Notes: a model not told the origin generated them from the letters alone. A DNA stretch of 64,000 bases from CAZJGG01 sp964545475 (GCA_964545475.1 CAZJGG010000008.1:1-64000), one strand, 5' to 3'. Positions 25,505-35,090 are shown, numbered from the stretch's first letter. Program-made: numbers and translations.

Positions 25505-27058
25505 ATGGATGATGTTATTTATATTGTTTTAGGAATTATTCTCGCCATATTTTGCGCTCTTATAATTTTTTTCGCCGGCGTTTTTTATAGAAAAAAGGTT
25601 GCCGAATCAAAGGTCGGTTCTGCCGAAATTGAAGCCGAGAACATAGTTGAGGAAGCTAAGCGGAACGCCGAAGCGCTTAAAAAGGAACTTTTGCTTGAAG
25701 CAAAAGAAGAAAGCATAAGAACAAAAAATGAAACAGAAAAAGAAGCTAAGGAACGCAGAAATGAGTTAACAAGGCTTGAAAGAAGGCTTATCCAAAAAGA
25801 AGAGGTTTTAGACAGAAAAAGCGAAACCTTTGAAAAAAAAGAAGAACAGCTTCATAATAAAATGGATATGCTGGAAAATCAGAAAAGTGAAATTAACAAC
25901 GTATTAGTTAAACAGCAAGAGGAGCTTGAGCGTATTTCTGGCTTTAGCGCAGAACAGGCAAAGCAATATTTGCTTGCGACAATCGAAAGCGAAGTCAAGG
26001 TTGAAGCTGCTGTTCTAATTAAAGATATTGAAACAAAGGCTAAGCTGGAAGGCGAAAAAAGAGCCAAAAATATTATTGCTAATTCCATTCAAAAATGTGC
26101 AGTTGACCACGTTGCCGAAACGACAGTTTCAGTTGTGACCCTTCCGAATGATGAAATGAAGGGGCGCATTATCGGCCGTGAAGGCAGAAACATAAGAACG
26201 CTGGAATCCTTAACAGGTATTGATTTAATTATCGACGATACGCCGGAAGCGGTTATATTATCAGGTTTTGACCCTATGAGAAGGGAAATTGCAAGAATTG
26301 CCCTTGAAAAGCTTATTTTAGACGGGCGTGTTCATCCGGCACGTATTGAAGAAATGGTTGAAAAGGCTAAAAAAGAAGTAGAAGTTATGATTCGTGAAGA
26401 CGGCGAAGCTGCAACATTTGAAACCGGAATTCATGGAATCCACCCGGAGCTTATTCGTTTGCTTGGTAAAATGAAGTTTAGAACAAGTTACGGGCAAAAC
26501 GTTTTAAAACACTCCATTGAAGTTGCGCATTTGTGTGGGCTTATGGCTGGTGAGCTTGGGGTAGACATTACGCTTGCAAAGCGTGCAGGTCTTTTGCACG
26601 ACATCGGCAAATCTGTAGACCATGATATGGAAGGCTCTCACATCTCAATTGGTGTTTCTCTTTGTAAAAAATACCGGGAATCGGATATTATTATTAATGC
26701 GGTTGAATCTCACCATGGTGATGTTGAGCCTACTAACATTATTTCAGTTTTTGTACAAGCGGCAGATGCCATTTCAGCGGCTCGCCCTGGGGCAAGGCGT
26801 GAAACGTTAGAATCTTATATCAAAAGGCTTCAAAAGCTTGAAAATATTGCGGATACTTTTAAAGGCGTTGAAAAATCCTTTGCTATCCAAGCGGGTAGGG
26901 AGCTTCGTATAATTGTTATTCCGGAAGACATTGACGATAAGGGTATGACTGTCCTTGCAAGAGATATCGCAAAGAAAATTGAAGAAGAAATTGAGTACCC
27001 AGGTCAAATAAAAGTTAACTTAATACGTGAAACAAGAGCGATTGACTATGCAAAATAA
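25505..27058 (+). CDS. rny: Ribonuclease Y
   Basis: Membrane-anchored endoribonuclease that starts mRNA turnover in Firmicutes. The 517-residue length is typical. Order of domains: one N-terminal membrane segment (about residues 3-25), a long charged coiled coil (about 30-190), a KH domain with GRIIGREGRNIRTLE near 220, and an HD domain with the catalytic HD pair in AGLLHDIGKSVDHD near residue 360. AGGAGG at 25483-25488 lies 16 bases before ATG 25505, longer than usual, and no in-frame start codon lies closer. It is monocistronic: promoter before, terminator after. Confidence 0.96.
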   Translation: MDDVIYIVLGIILAIFCALIIFFAGVFYRKKVAESKVGSAEIEAENIVEEAKRNAEALKKELLLEAKEESIRTKNETEKEAKERRNELTRLERRLIQKEEVLDRKSETFEKKEEQLHNKMDMLENQKSEINNVLVKQQEELERISGFSAEQAKQYLLATIESEVKVEAAVLIKDIETKAKLEGEKRAKNIIANSIQKCAVDHVAETTVSVVTLPNDEMKGRIIGREGRNIRTLESLTGIDLIIDDTPEAVILSGFDPMRREIARIALEKLILDGRVHPARIEEMVEKAKKEVEVMIREDGEAATFETGIHGIHPELIRLLGKMKFRTSYGQNVLKHSIEVAHLCGLMAGELGVDITLAKRAGLLHDIGKSVDHDMEGSHISIGVSLCKKYRESDIIINAVESHHGDVEPTNIISVFVQAADAISAARPGARRETLESYIKRLQKLENIADTFKGVEKSFAIQAGRELRIIVIPEDIDDKGMTVLARDIAKKIEEEIEYPGQIKVNLIRETRAIDYAK

Positions 27059-27106
27059 AAATCTTAGGGCCAAGCGGAAAAACTGCTTTGCCCTAAGATT
27101 TTTTTG
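27059..27106 (+). terminator. Terminator of rny
   Basis: AAATCTTAGGGC (27059-27070) pairs with GCCCTAAGATTT (27090-27101), with a further short CAAGC..GCTTTG pairing inside and a T run after. It begins directly after the rny stop. Confidence 0.9.
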
Positions 27107-27183
27107 TTTGCTTGCAATTTATTATAACAATTTTGTTACAAAGGTCGAATTTGTGAACAAAATGTAAATTTTCTGCGTTTTAA

Positions 27184-27212
27184 TTGTTATAAATAGATTT
27201 ATATTGTATAAT
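27184..27212 (+). promoter_or_regulatory. Promoter of the ABC/CARDB/permease operon
   Basis: TTGTTA (27184-27189), 17-base spacer, TATAAT (27207-27212). The first gene starts 80 bases downstream. Confidence 0.7.
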
Positions 27213-27292
27213 AAGTATGTGCTTTGTTTTATGGGAAGGCTTTGGTACTTAACACCTATAGTTCCCTTATTTATAAGAAAAGAGGCGAAAAA

Positions 27293-28015
27293 ATGGCAAT
27301 TATTCAATTGTCAGAAGTCAGAAAAGTTTACAGAATGGGTGACGAAAAAATTGTCGCATTAGACAGCATAACCCTTGATTTTGAGAAAGGCAAAACATAT
27401 TGCCTGCTTGGGACAAGTGGTTCGGGGAAGTCAACGCTTCTTAACATGCTTGCTGGACTTGAAAAACCCACAAAAGGTAAAATTGTATTTAACAACGTTC
27501 ATTTGGAGTCATTAAACGAGTCACAGCTCGCTAAATTTCGCCAAAAATACGTTGGATTCGTTTTTCAGTCCTATAATTTATTGCCGACACTTACGGCCCT
27601 TGAAAATGTTATGCTTCCGCTAGTTTTCAGCCGTATTCCATCGGGAGTTAGGAAAAAAAAGGCAATGGAAATGTTAAAGGCAGTAGGGCTTAAAAACAGG
27701 GCTTATCATAAGCCATCAGAAATGAGCGGCGGCCAGCAGCAGCGTGTTTCAATTGCTCGTGCGTTTGTTAACACTCCGCAAGTAGTTTTCGCAGATGAAC
27801 CAACAGGGAACTTAGATACAAAAACTACGTTTGAAATGATGGACCTTATGACAGGGCTTGCTAAAGAGCACAACCAAACTTTAATTATTGTTACGCATGA
27901 TGAGGAAATCGGAGTTTATGCAGACAAACTGATACATATGCGTGACGGAGTTATAGATAGTATTAAAGAAAAGACAGAAGAAAACGAAAAGGAGAATAAC
28001 GATGAAATTGAGTAA
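27293..28015 (+). CDS. ABC exporter-type ATPase (LolD/MacB ATPase family)
   Basis: A 240-residue ATPase with Walker A LGTSGSGKST near residue 40, Q-loop FQSYNLLPTLTALENV, signature MSGGQQQRVSIARAF and Walker B VVFADEPTGNLD, as in LolD/MacB/FtsE-type ATPases that pair with FtsX-domain permeases. An upstream in-frame start (27224) would add 23 residues; AAAGAGG at 27280-27286 supports ATG 27293. Its end overlaps the next gene by 14 bases, and a matching permease lies one gene further, so the three form one transporter unit. These systems often work as mechanotransmission devices or exporters and do not import nutrients. Confidence 0.9.
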   Translation: MAIIQLSEVRKVYRMGDEKIVALDSITLDFEKGKTYCLLGTSGSGKSTLLNMLAGLEKPTKGKIVFNNVHLESLNESQLAKFRQKYVGFVFQSYNLLPTLTALENVMLPLVFSRIPSGVRKKKAMEMLKAVGLKNRAYHKPSEMSGGQQQRVSIARAFVNTPQVVFADEPTGNLDTKTTFEMMDLMTGLAKEHNQTLIIVTHDEEIGVYADKLIHMRDGVIDSIKEKTEENEKENNDEIE

Positions 28016-30224
28016 AAAACTTACATTAACTTTTTTAACTGCTTTTATTTTTACATTTTTTTCTATACAATCGGTTTTTGCAACATTTGCTACTTATATA
28101 CCTTTTGATGGAAGTGAGCCAAATCCTACCGTGATTCCGACGGAATCCCCGTCTCAACCAAAAATTAGTGTAACTTCACCTTTAAACCATACGTTTAAAG
28201 CCGGAGAAACTAGGACAATTAAAGTTACGGTGAAAAATATCGGTACAAAATATGCCAATTCTTTTATTGCCCAGGCTTCTAGCCCGGAATCCGGCATAAC
28301 AGCAAACATTACTACAAACACAAATGAAATACCGTATATATATGAGGGTAGCAGTTATACTTTTGATTTAAAAATTTCAGCTGATAAATCCCTTAAAGAA
28401 GGAACTTATAACGTAACGTTAAAATATTTGTACAAAAACGAGATCAAAGAAAATTTTGAAAGCTCTGATACACTTTATATAAAAATTACAAACCCTATTG
28501 AAGAGGCGAACCTTTATATTGATAAAGCCGCTGTCAGCAAAAACGTGTTAATGCCGGGAGACACCTTTGATATAGCCGGTATTTTAGTTAACTCCGGCGG
28601 AAAAGATGCTGAAAACGTTCAAATCACATTTGACGGCTTAGGTAGCGACAGAATTAATTTATTAAACTCGGATAAAACAAATTTTAATACTGTAAAAGCA
28701 GGTGAAAAAATAAATTTAAACTACCGCTTTTCAATTTATAATAAATTAAAAGAGGGAACTTACCCAGTAGTATTTAAAATTCAATATAAAATATCAGACG
28801 GAACTTTAAAAGATTACAGCTATACCCAATATATTAACGTGTCCGACGGCAAATCCCAAAGTGATAAAAAGGCCGTTGTGGAAATAATATCCGCCCAAGC
28901 TCCACAAGGAGTTTTAAACGTTGGAGATTTATTTACTGTTAATGTTACACTTCAAAATAATGGTAAGACCGATGCAACAAACGTTAAAATTACAGCAGTT
29001 GTTGATAAAGAGGGCGCAGTTGTTCCTAAATCTTCAAACACTAAGGTTATAGATAAAATGCCTGTTGGAGCTTCGGAAAGGCTTTCATTCTCTTTTTCGC
29101 CGACGTCTTTGTCAAAAAGCCAGAATTATGTTATTAACTTTAATGTAACATACGAAACAGGTTTTGAAAAGACTGATGAAACTATGGAAACTCTTTCTGT
29201 TGACCAATACGTGGGTGTAAACGTTGTAAACCCAAAAGCGGACAAAGACGAAGAGGACAGCAAAAAAATAAGTAAGCCAAAAATTATTATTCAAAGCTAT
29301 GAATGCGACCCACAAATTGTTAAGGCAGGGCAAAATTTTAATTTAAAAATGGTCTTCCAAAACACCCATAAATCAAAAACTATCGAAAATATTAAAGCAA
29401 CAATTGCGGCAACGGAAGCGGACAATAACCCTAATGATAAAAAAGGCAACACATTTATGCCGGTAGACGGCAGTAACACATTTTATATTGATTCTATTGC
29501 TCCAAAAGCAACAAGCAGCAAAGATTTTGTTATGTTTACAATACCCGATGCAGACCCAAGAACTTATACGTTAACTGTTAAGTTTAAATATCAGGATGCT
29601 GATTTTAACGAATACGAAGAGGAAGAAATAATCGGTATAACTGTTAAACAAGTTACAAAGCTGGATGTTGGAAATATAATTGTACCGGAAACCGGCATGC
29701 CAGGGGACATTATTAACATTAACTTTAACCTTATGAATACCGGGAAATCCCCTTTAAATAACTTAACTGCAAAAGCAAGAGGTAATTTCGACGACAAAAA
29801 TTCAATGATGTATTTCGGAACGCTTAACAAAAGCGCATCTGCATATTATGATGCTGAAATAACATTAACAGAGCCCGGCAAACAAACAGGAGAAATTGTA
29901 ATAACTTATGAAGACGAAGTTGGGGAAGTAACGGAAATTGTAAAAGAATTCGCAATTGATGTTATGGAAATGGGTGCAATGCCGGACGGCATGATGGGCT
30001 CGGATCAAATGGGTTTTGGAGGCCCTGTTGCTATAGGCCCTGACGGTATGCCTATGGATATGCAAATGGGCATGGACGGAGCAATGCCACCTCAAGGCGG
30101 AATTATGAGGATTGTTAAAAACCCTTGGGTTATTGGCGGTATTGTAATTGTTATATTAATTGGCGCAGTTGTTGCTGTTAAAATCCATAATAAGAGAAGA
30201 AAGGAAAAGCTGGCCGATGAGTAG
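28002..30224 (+). CDS. Large extracytoplasmic CARDB/NEW3-like repeat protein with C-terminal anchor
   Basis: A 740-residue protein: signal peptide (1-29), a Pro/Ser linker, then four or more beta-sandwich repeats of the CARDB/NEW3 type, recognisable by GETRTIKVTVKNIGTKYA, GDTFDIAGILVNSGGKDA, GDLFTVNVTLQNNGKTDA and GDIININFNLMNTGKSP. A Met/Gly-rich stretch (about 655-700: MGAMPDGMMGSDQMGFGG and on) precedes a C-terminal membrane segment (about 708-730) and a basic tail (HNKRRKEK). It lies between the ATPase and the permease of one transporter, overlapping both genes, and so probably acts as the extracytoplasmic partner (replacing a MacA-like adaptor). Specific function unknown. Confidence 0.8.
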   Translation: MKLSKKLTLTFLTAFIFTFFSIQSVFATFATYIPFDGSEPNPTVIPTESPSQPKISVTSPLNHTFKAGETRTIKVTVKNIGTKYANSFIAQASSPESGITANITTNTNEIPYIYEGSSYTFDLKISADKSLKEGTYNVTLKYLYKNEIKENFESSDTLYIKITNPIEEANLYIDKAAVSKNVLMPGDTFDIAGILVNSGGKDAENVQITFDGLGSDRINLLNSDKTNFNTVKAGEKINLNYRFSIYNKLKEGTYPVVFKIQYKISDGTLKDYSYTQYINVSDGKSQSDKKAVVEIISAQAPQGVLNVGDLFTVNVTLQNNGKTDATNVKITAVVDKEGAVVPKSSNTKVIDKMPVGASERLSFSFSPTSLSKSQNYVINFNVTYETGFEKTDETMETLSVDQYVGVNVVNPKADKDEEDSKKISKPKIIIQSYECDPQIVKAGQNFNLKMVFQNTHKSKTIENIKATIAATEADNNPNDKKGNTFMPVDGSNTFYIDSIAPKATSSKDFVMFTIPDADPRTYTLTVKFKYQDADFNEYEEEEIIGITVKQVTKLDVGNIIVPETGMPGDIININFNLMNTGKSPLNNLTAKARGNFDDKNSMMYFGTLNKSASAYYDAEITLTEPGKQTGEIVITYEDEVGEVTEIVKEFAIDVMEMGAMPDGMMGSDQMGFGGPVAIGPDGMPMDMQMGMDGAMPPQGGIMRIVKNPWVIGGIVIVILIGAVVAVKIHNKRRKEKLADE

Positions 30225-31620
30225 CATTGACTTATTCACAATGGCAATACGCAATCTGTTTAAGCGGAAAGTTCGGACTTCGCTAACGATTTTAGGCGTT
30301 GTTATTGGAACGGCTTCAATTGTTATAATGATTTCGCTAGGGCTTGCCATGAATAAGACTTTCGAGGAGCAATTGGCAAACCTTGGAGACTTGACTGTTA
30401 TAAACGTTTATAATTACGGCGGAGGCGGCGGCATGATGATGGGTGGCGGCGTTATGGTATCCTACGGCGGCTCGTCTAACAAAAAGCAGATTATACTTGA
30501 TAAAAATGCAATATCAACAATGGGGAAATTTCCGGGGGTTGTTGCTGCAACGCCTATTATGGAATATTATATTACCCTTTCATCAGGGAAGTTTGCCGCA
30601 CCTTATGTTAACATAATGGGTATAGACCCCGAAGCAATGGGGCCTTTGGGGTACAATGTAAGCGAAGGCAGAATATTAAATGAAAATGATAAATTTAATA
30701 TAATTTTTGGCACGGAGGTTGTAAGAAGCTATTTCTTTAACCCTAAAAAAACCCAATGGCCAGACCCATCTAAACCAATTAATATGGAACCTTTGAAGAC
30801 AAGGTTAAAAGCTTCGGGAGACTGGCGCTTTTACAGCGAAATTATGGGGTATGATCAGGGAGAGGATAACAGTAACATTCCCATTAAAACATATGACGCA
30901 AAAGTAGTTGGAGTTTTAGAACCAAAAGGATACCCGGCAGATGGCTCAATTATAATGAATATAAATTATTTAACAAAACTTAAAGCGGATATTGAAAAAG
31001 CCCAGCAAGCTTTAAACAGCGAATACGGCTGGAGTCAGGGAACAGGAAATAAGCGTGAAACAGGTTACCAGCGTGCTCTTGTAAAATGTACTGACCTAGA
31101 GTCGGTAAAAAAAGTAAAAGTAATGATTGAACAAATGGGCTTTACGGCGGAAATTCCGTCTCAAAGCTTAGACTCAATGGAAAATATTGCAAAAAGCTTA
31201 CAATCATTATTAGGTGCAATAGGAGCGGTTTCGTTTTTCGTTGCGGCTCTTGGTATTGCCAACACAATGATTACTGCAATATATGAAAGAACAAGGGAAA
31301 TCGGCATTATGAAAGTTATCGGGGCAACATTACCTGATATTAAAAAACTGTTTTTGCTTGAATCTTCATTAATCGGCTTGTTTGGTGGTATATTTGGTGT
31401 GTTAATAAGTATGCTGGCATCAAACTTAATGAATTCCTACAATTTGCGGCTTTTTTCATCAATTCAGGAATTTGCCATGCAAACTACGGTGTCTTTAATA
31501 ACTCCAGAATTGTGCGGCATGGCTGTTCTTTTCGCCACGCTTATGGGGCTTTTCGCAGGATATTTGCCTGCCGACAGAGCGATGAGGTTATCGGCGCTTT
31601 CGGCAATCGGTGCGGAATAA
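30217..31620 (+). CDS. MacB/FtsX-like ABC permease with Gly/Met-rich insert
   Basis: A 467-residue permease with the type VII layout: one membrane segment near the N-terminus (RTSLTILGVVIGTASIVIMI), a large extracytoplasmic domain (about 50-330) and three C-terminal membrane segments with the FtsX motif YERTREIGIMKVIGAT near residue 360. Residues about 68-85 are unusually rich in Gly and Met (YGGGGGMMMGGGVMVSYGG). ATG 30217 overlaps the end of the upstream gene by eight bases; a GGAAAAG precedes it. An in-frame start at 30160 lies inside the upstream gene and is ignored. Works with the ATPase at 27293. Substrate unknown. Confidence 0.86.
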   Translation: MSSIDLFTMAIRNLFKRKVRTSLTILGVVIGTASIVIMISLGLAMNKTFEEQLANLGDLTVINVYNYGGGGGMMMGGGVMVSYGGSSNKKQIILDKNAISTMGKFPGVVAATPIMEYYITLSSGKFAAPYVNIMGIDPEAMGPLGYNVSEGRILNENDKFNIIFGTEVVRSYFFNPKKTQWPDPSKPINMEPLKTRLKASGDWRFYSEIMGYDQGEDNSNIPIKTYDAKVVGVLEPKGYPADGSIIMNINYLTKLKADIEKAQQALNSEYGWSQGTGNKRETGYQRALVKCTDLESVKKVKVMIEQMGFTAEIPSQSLDSMENIAKSLQSLLGAIGAVSFFVAALGIANTMITAIYERTREIGIMKVIGATLPDIKKLFLLESSLIGLFGGIFGVLISMLASNLMNSYNLRLFSSIQEFAMQTTVSLITPELCGMAVLFATLMGLFAGYLPADRAMRLSALSAIGAE

Positions 31621-31623
31621 GTC

Positions 31624-31652
31624 TTGCATTTGCTACTAATCAATATTATAAT
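31624..31652 (+). promoter_or_regulatory. Promoter before the 31716 gene
   Basis: TTGCAT (31624-31629), 17-base spacer, TATAAT (31647-31652), directly after the permease stop; the next start is 64 bases on. It may drive 31716, 32293 and 35091. Confidence 0.68.
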
Positions 31653-31715
31653 AACTCATGTGTTAATGCTTCTTGAAGAAATTTTAATGAAGTATATTGA
31701 TTAGGGGGCAAGTAT

Positions 31716-32282
31716 ATGAAAAATAAAATAAAAACCGTTATAATAACGGGTCTGTGTGTTTGTGGGCTGGCAACACAGCTTTCAGCAGCCCAAGCGCAGC
31801 CCGGCAGCGCAGAAGATCCATTAGTTACAAAAAGTTATGTAGACGGAAAAATTAGCCAGATAACTGGAGTTAGTCCGTCTACAGGCACATCTTCTTCAAG
31901 CGGTAATGAAGCTATAGTTAACGATGTTTTAGCTCAGCTTGAAATTATTTACGGTATAAGTAAAAAAGTTGGGACAGGCAGTGCAAACACATCAAGCTCA
32001 AGCTCAAAGCCAGAGGGTGAAGCTTTTGAACCAGTTTTTGCATCCGCAGGGCAAATTGTAGTTGGGCTCGAGGGGGCAGAAATTATTTTGCGAAGTGGCA
32101 AAGCTGTTGCGTATTGCCCGGGAGAAAATGGTGTTATTAATGTTTCAAAAGGGATAGACTTAAAAAATGGTGACGAGGTAGACCTTAACAACATGTTAAT
32201 TGTGCCCCGGTCAGACGGACGGGGAATTTCCGCCACAACTGATATTTGGGTAATTATTAAAGGCGGTTACGAAATTAAATAA
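31716..32282 (+). CDS. Secreted protein of unknown function with PLVTKSYVD motif
   Basis: A 188-residue protein with an N-terminal signal peptide (MKNKIKTVIITGLCVCGLA...AQA, about 1-28). Right after it comes AEDPLVTKSYVDGKI, a motif that I recall as common near the start of exported clostridial proteins of unknown role, then a Ser/Gly-rich linker (GTSSSSGNEA) and a compact C-terminal domain (about 105-188) with FASAGQIVVGLEGAEIILRSGKA. No catalytic residues are recognised. GGGGGC eleven bases before the ATG. Ten bases separate it from the phosphodiester glycosidase gene, so the two are probably co-expressed at the cell surface. Confidence 0.7.
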   Translation: MKNKIKTVIITGLCVCGLATQLSAAQAQPGSAEDPLVTKSYVDGKISQITGVSPSTGTSSSSGNEAIVNDVLAQLEIIYGISKKVGTGSANTSSSSSKPEGEAFEPVFASAGQIVVGLEGAEIILRSGKAVAYCPGENGVINVSKGIDLKNGDEVDLNNMLIVPRSDGRGISATTDIWVIIKGGYEIK

Positions 32283-32292
32283 AGGAGAAATT

Positions 32293-35082
32293 ATGAAAAA
32301 CAAATTGTGTAAGTTTGTAAGCGCAATTATAACTTCAGTAGTTTTAATTAGCTCGTTAAATATAAATGCGTTTGCTGTTACTTATTTTGAAAATGTGGAA
32401 AGGGAAATTTTAGGCAGGGCAATGAGCACAGAAGTTGTGCGCTCGGTTACGGATAAAGGAATGCTTGACGTTTATGTTTTGCGTGTGCCCACAGGAGACC
32501 CATATATTAAAATTAAACCTGTAGAATCTGCTAAGGAAAGCCAGCTTAAAGAGCCGACTTCTGTAATTTTACAGGAAAACGGCGCAATAGCCGGTGTAAA
32601 TGGGGATTTCTTTAATTTATCTGGGGCGTATTCAGCACCAATTGGAGCATTTGTTTCAGACGGCAAAATAAAAGTTGTAGATAGTGTTACAAACGTTGAT
32701 AAAAACAGCTTTGCTACTCTTTTTGTCGGCAAGGACGGAAACCCTTTAATTAGATACATAAAATCAGAAACTGTTTTTTTAGTTGAAGGTTCTGAAAAAA
32801 TTAAAGTTTATACAATAAATAAATTAAGAGATTTATCTCAACCGGTTTATGTAGACCGTAATTATGCAAACGATACTCAAAAAATAGATGCTCAATTTCC
32901 CGGGTTATCAAAAGTTGTTGTAGACAAAGGCGTTATAACAAAAATTGCAAAAAACGGCGAAGTTGTTGAAATACCAGAAAACGGATTTGTTGTGCTCATA
33001 AAGAAAGAATCATCCGATTATTTCACTTCTCTTGTTTCTATAGGGCAAAAGGCAAGTATTTCTGTAAAATCCTATGTTGACTTTTCCCAAATGGAAGCGG
33101 CTATAGGGGGAGGCGGAAAAATTTTAACAGAGGGCAAGCTTGCGGCGGACGAAGGTTACGTTCCCGGGGGCAGGCAACCAAGAACTGCTGTTGGATATAA
33201 CAAAGAGAAAACAGAAATGATTTTAATGGTTGTAGACGGCAGAAGCCATTCAATCGGCGCATCACAAGCCGAAATGGCGGAGCTTATGTTAAAATACGGA
33301 GCATATGAGGCAATGAACTTTGACGGCGGCGGTTCTTCTACTTTTGCGGTAAAAAACAAAGGGGAGAGCACTGTAAAAACAATAAACACGCCGTCGGAGG
33401 GAAGAGAGCGTAAAGTTGTTAATGCTCTTGGCATTTTTTACGATGCACCTCCCCAACAGCCAACTTCTATTACCGTAAAGCCGGCAGAAGAACGAGTTTT
33501 TAAAGGAACAGGTATACCTGTAAACATTTTCGGCATTGACCAGTATTTTAACACAATACTGTTAGACAGCGCTCAAATGGGCTTTGCTTGCGACGATGGC
33601 GGTGCAAAATATGAAAACGGATACTTTTTCCCAAGCGTTACAGGTGATATTAACTTAATTGCCACTTTTTCTGGAACTGAGGGAACAGGCAAGGTTGTGT
33701 CTAAAGAGCTTGCGCAAATTATTCCTGCTAAAAATAATATAAACACAGGGGTAGGGGGCAGGCAGGTTCTTGAATTTACAGGAAAAAGTACTGACGGATA
33801 TAACGCTTACATTTATAAAGGTGTATTTTGTGAAGTTGTGCCTAACACATTAGGGCATATTGAGGGTAACGAATTTGTTGCGGATAGTCTTGGCGCAGGT
33901 TACATTAAATGCAGTGTTGGTAATGTTACATCGTATATTGACGTAAACGTAGGTTATCAAAATGTGCAGTTAACAAGCTTTGAAAACAATATACCGATTA
34001 ATTCTACAGTTTACCCGGCAGGACCTACAGCAAGCTCTTATTATACAGAGCAAACTGTTTCCGACGGTAAATTCGCAGTAAAAATGGATTATAACTTTGT
34101 TCAAAGCGAAATTACGCAAGCGGCATACACAATATTTTCAACGCCCATTCAGCTTAAACAAGGAGCTATAAGCTTAAAGCTTTCTGTTTTTGGGGATAAT
34201 TCAAGCCATTGGCTTCGGGCAAGGCTTCTTGATGCAGACGGCAATGAAAGCATGGTGGACTTGGCTAAAGCAGTGGACTGGGAGGGCTGGAAAGAACTTA
34301 CAGTTACGCTTCCGGAAGGAATAAAACAGCCTGTAAGCCTTGAAAGAATTTACGCTGTAAGCCTTTCAAACCCACAACTTACAAGCAATTCACTTATTTT
34401 TGATAATTTAGGCTGTACAATGCTTGTTAAATACGATAAAGTGCAGCACCCACAAGATTCTTTATATATGGATAAAGTTAAGGTGGATTTAAACACACCG
34501 TCAAAAACAGGTTATGATATAACTGTTATAGGCGATGTTTCAATGTTAACAGACAAGAAACCGGAAAATTATGTTAAAGAGCAAAGCAATTTAATAAATA
34601 GCGCTAAAAAGAACTCAAAAGGATTAATTATTGCAGGAAGCAATGACGTTAATGAGGATAGCGCATCATTTTTATGGAAAAACTTTTACCAGATGAAAGA
34701 ACTTACAGACGCTTCGGTTATTAGCGTTTCCGGCGAAAAAGGCGGTATTTCTCTTACAAGCCCAGGACAATACGGATATTTTCCTAAAGACATAGAAAAA
34801 AGCGAGAAAAAGGTTATTATTGTTACAATAGACAAAAGCCCATTAAACTTTACTCACTTTAAGGAATACGAACTTTTCCAGAGCGTTATGGAAAAAGCAG
34901 TAAAAGCAGGAAAAAGTGTGTTTGTAGTAAGCTCCGAGGGTAACACAAACTCGGTTAATACAAGAAACGGCGTGCGTTATATTAATTTAGGCGGGCTTTG
35001 GGATAAAGACGGAAAACCTGTAAAAGCCAATATATTAAAAATACGCATAGAGCCCGAAGGTGTTAATTTCGATATTCAATGA
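32293..35082 (+). CDS. Secreted phosphodiester glycosidase (NAGPA-domain) protein with C-terminal accessory domains
   Basis: A 929-residue exported protein: signal peptide (1-29), then a NAGPA/phosphodiester glycosidase domain (about 60-385) with GVNGDFFNLSGAYSAPIGAF, GGRQPRTAVGYN and MNFDGGGSSTF, as in the enzyme that uncovers mannose-6-phosphate and in bacterial exopolysaccharide proteins. Ig-like regions follow (about 390-555), then a carbohydrate-binding-like beta-sandwich (about 560-720) and a C-terminal part (about 735-929) with VIGDVSML and IAGSNDVNED, distantly like a metallophosphoesterase scaffold but without a clear metal set. Likely acts on phosphodiester-linked sugars of wall polymers or teichoic acids; substrate is inferred from the family. 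GGAG precedes the ATG. Confidence 0.82.
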   Translation: MKNKLCKFVSAIITSVVLISSLNINAFAVTYFENVEREILGRAMSTEVVRSVTDKGMLDVYVLRVPTGDPYIKIKPVESAKESQLKEPTSVILQENGAIAGVNGDFFNLSGAYSAPIGAFVSDGKIKVVDSVTNVDKNSFATLFVGKDGNPLIRYIKSETVFLVEGSEKIKVYTINKLRDLSQPVYVDRNYANDTQKIDAQFPGLSKVVVDKGVITKIAKNGEVVEIPENGFVVLIKKESSDYFTSLVSIGQKASISVKSYVDFSQMEAAIGGGGKILTEGKLAADEGYVPGGRQPRTAVGYNKEKTEMILMVVDGRSHSIGASQAEMAELMLKYGAYEAMNFDGGGSSTFAVKNKGESTVKTINTPSEGRERKVVNALGIFYDAPPQQPTSITVKPAEERVFKGTGIPVNIFGIDQYFNTILLDSAQMGFACDDGGAKYENGYFFPSVTGDINLIATFSGTEGTGKVVSKELAQIIPAKNNINTGVGGRQVLEFTGKSTDGYNAYIYKGVFCEVVPNTLGHIEGNEFVADSLGAGYIKCSVGNVTSYIDVNVGYQNVQLTSFENNIPINSTVYPAGPTASSYYTEQTVSDGKFAVKMDYNFVQSEITQAAYTIFSTPIQLKQGAISLKLSVFGDNSSHWLRARLLDADGNESMVDLAKAVDWEGWKELTVTLPEGIKQPVSLERIYAVSLSNPQLTSNSLIFDNLGCTMLVKYDKVQHPQDSLYMDKVKVDLNTPSKTGYDITVIGDVSMLTDKKPENYVKEQSNLINSAKKNSKGLIIAGSNDVNEDSASFLWKNFYQMKELTDASVISVSGEKGGISLTSPGQYGYFPKDIEKSEKKVIIVTIDKSPLNFTHFKEYELFQSVMEKAVKAGKSVFVVSSEGNTNSVNTRNGVRYINLGGLWDKDGKPVKANILKIRIEPEGVNFDIQ

Positions 35083-35090
35083 GGTGTAAT

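Noticed and set aside
35079..35090. ATG at 35079 as start of the SDR gene
   Set aside because: It overlaps the previous stop, but the only ribosome binding site (GAGGT) lies after it and fits GTG 35091, which also gives the normal family N-terminus.
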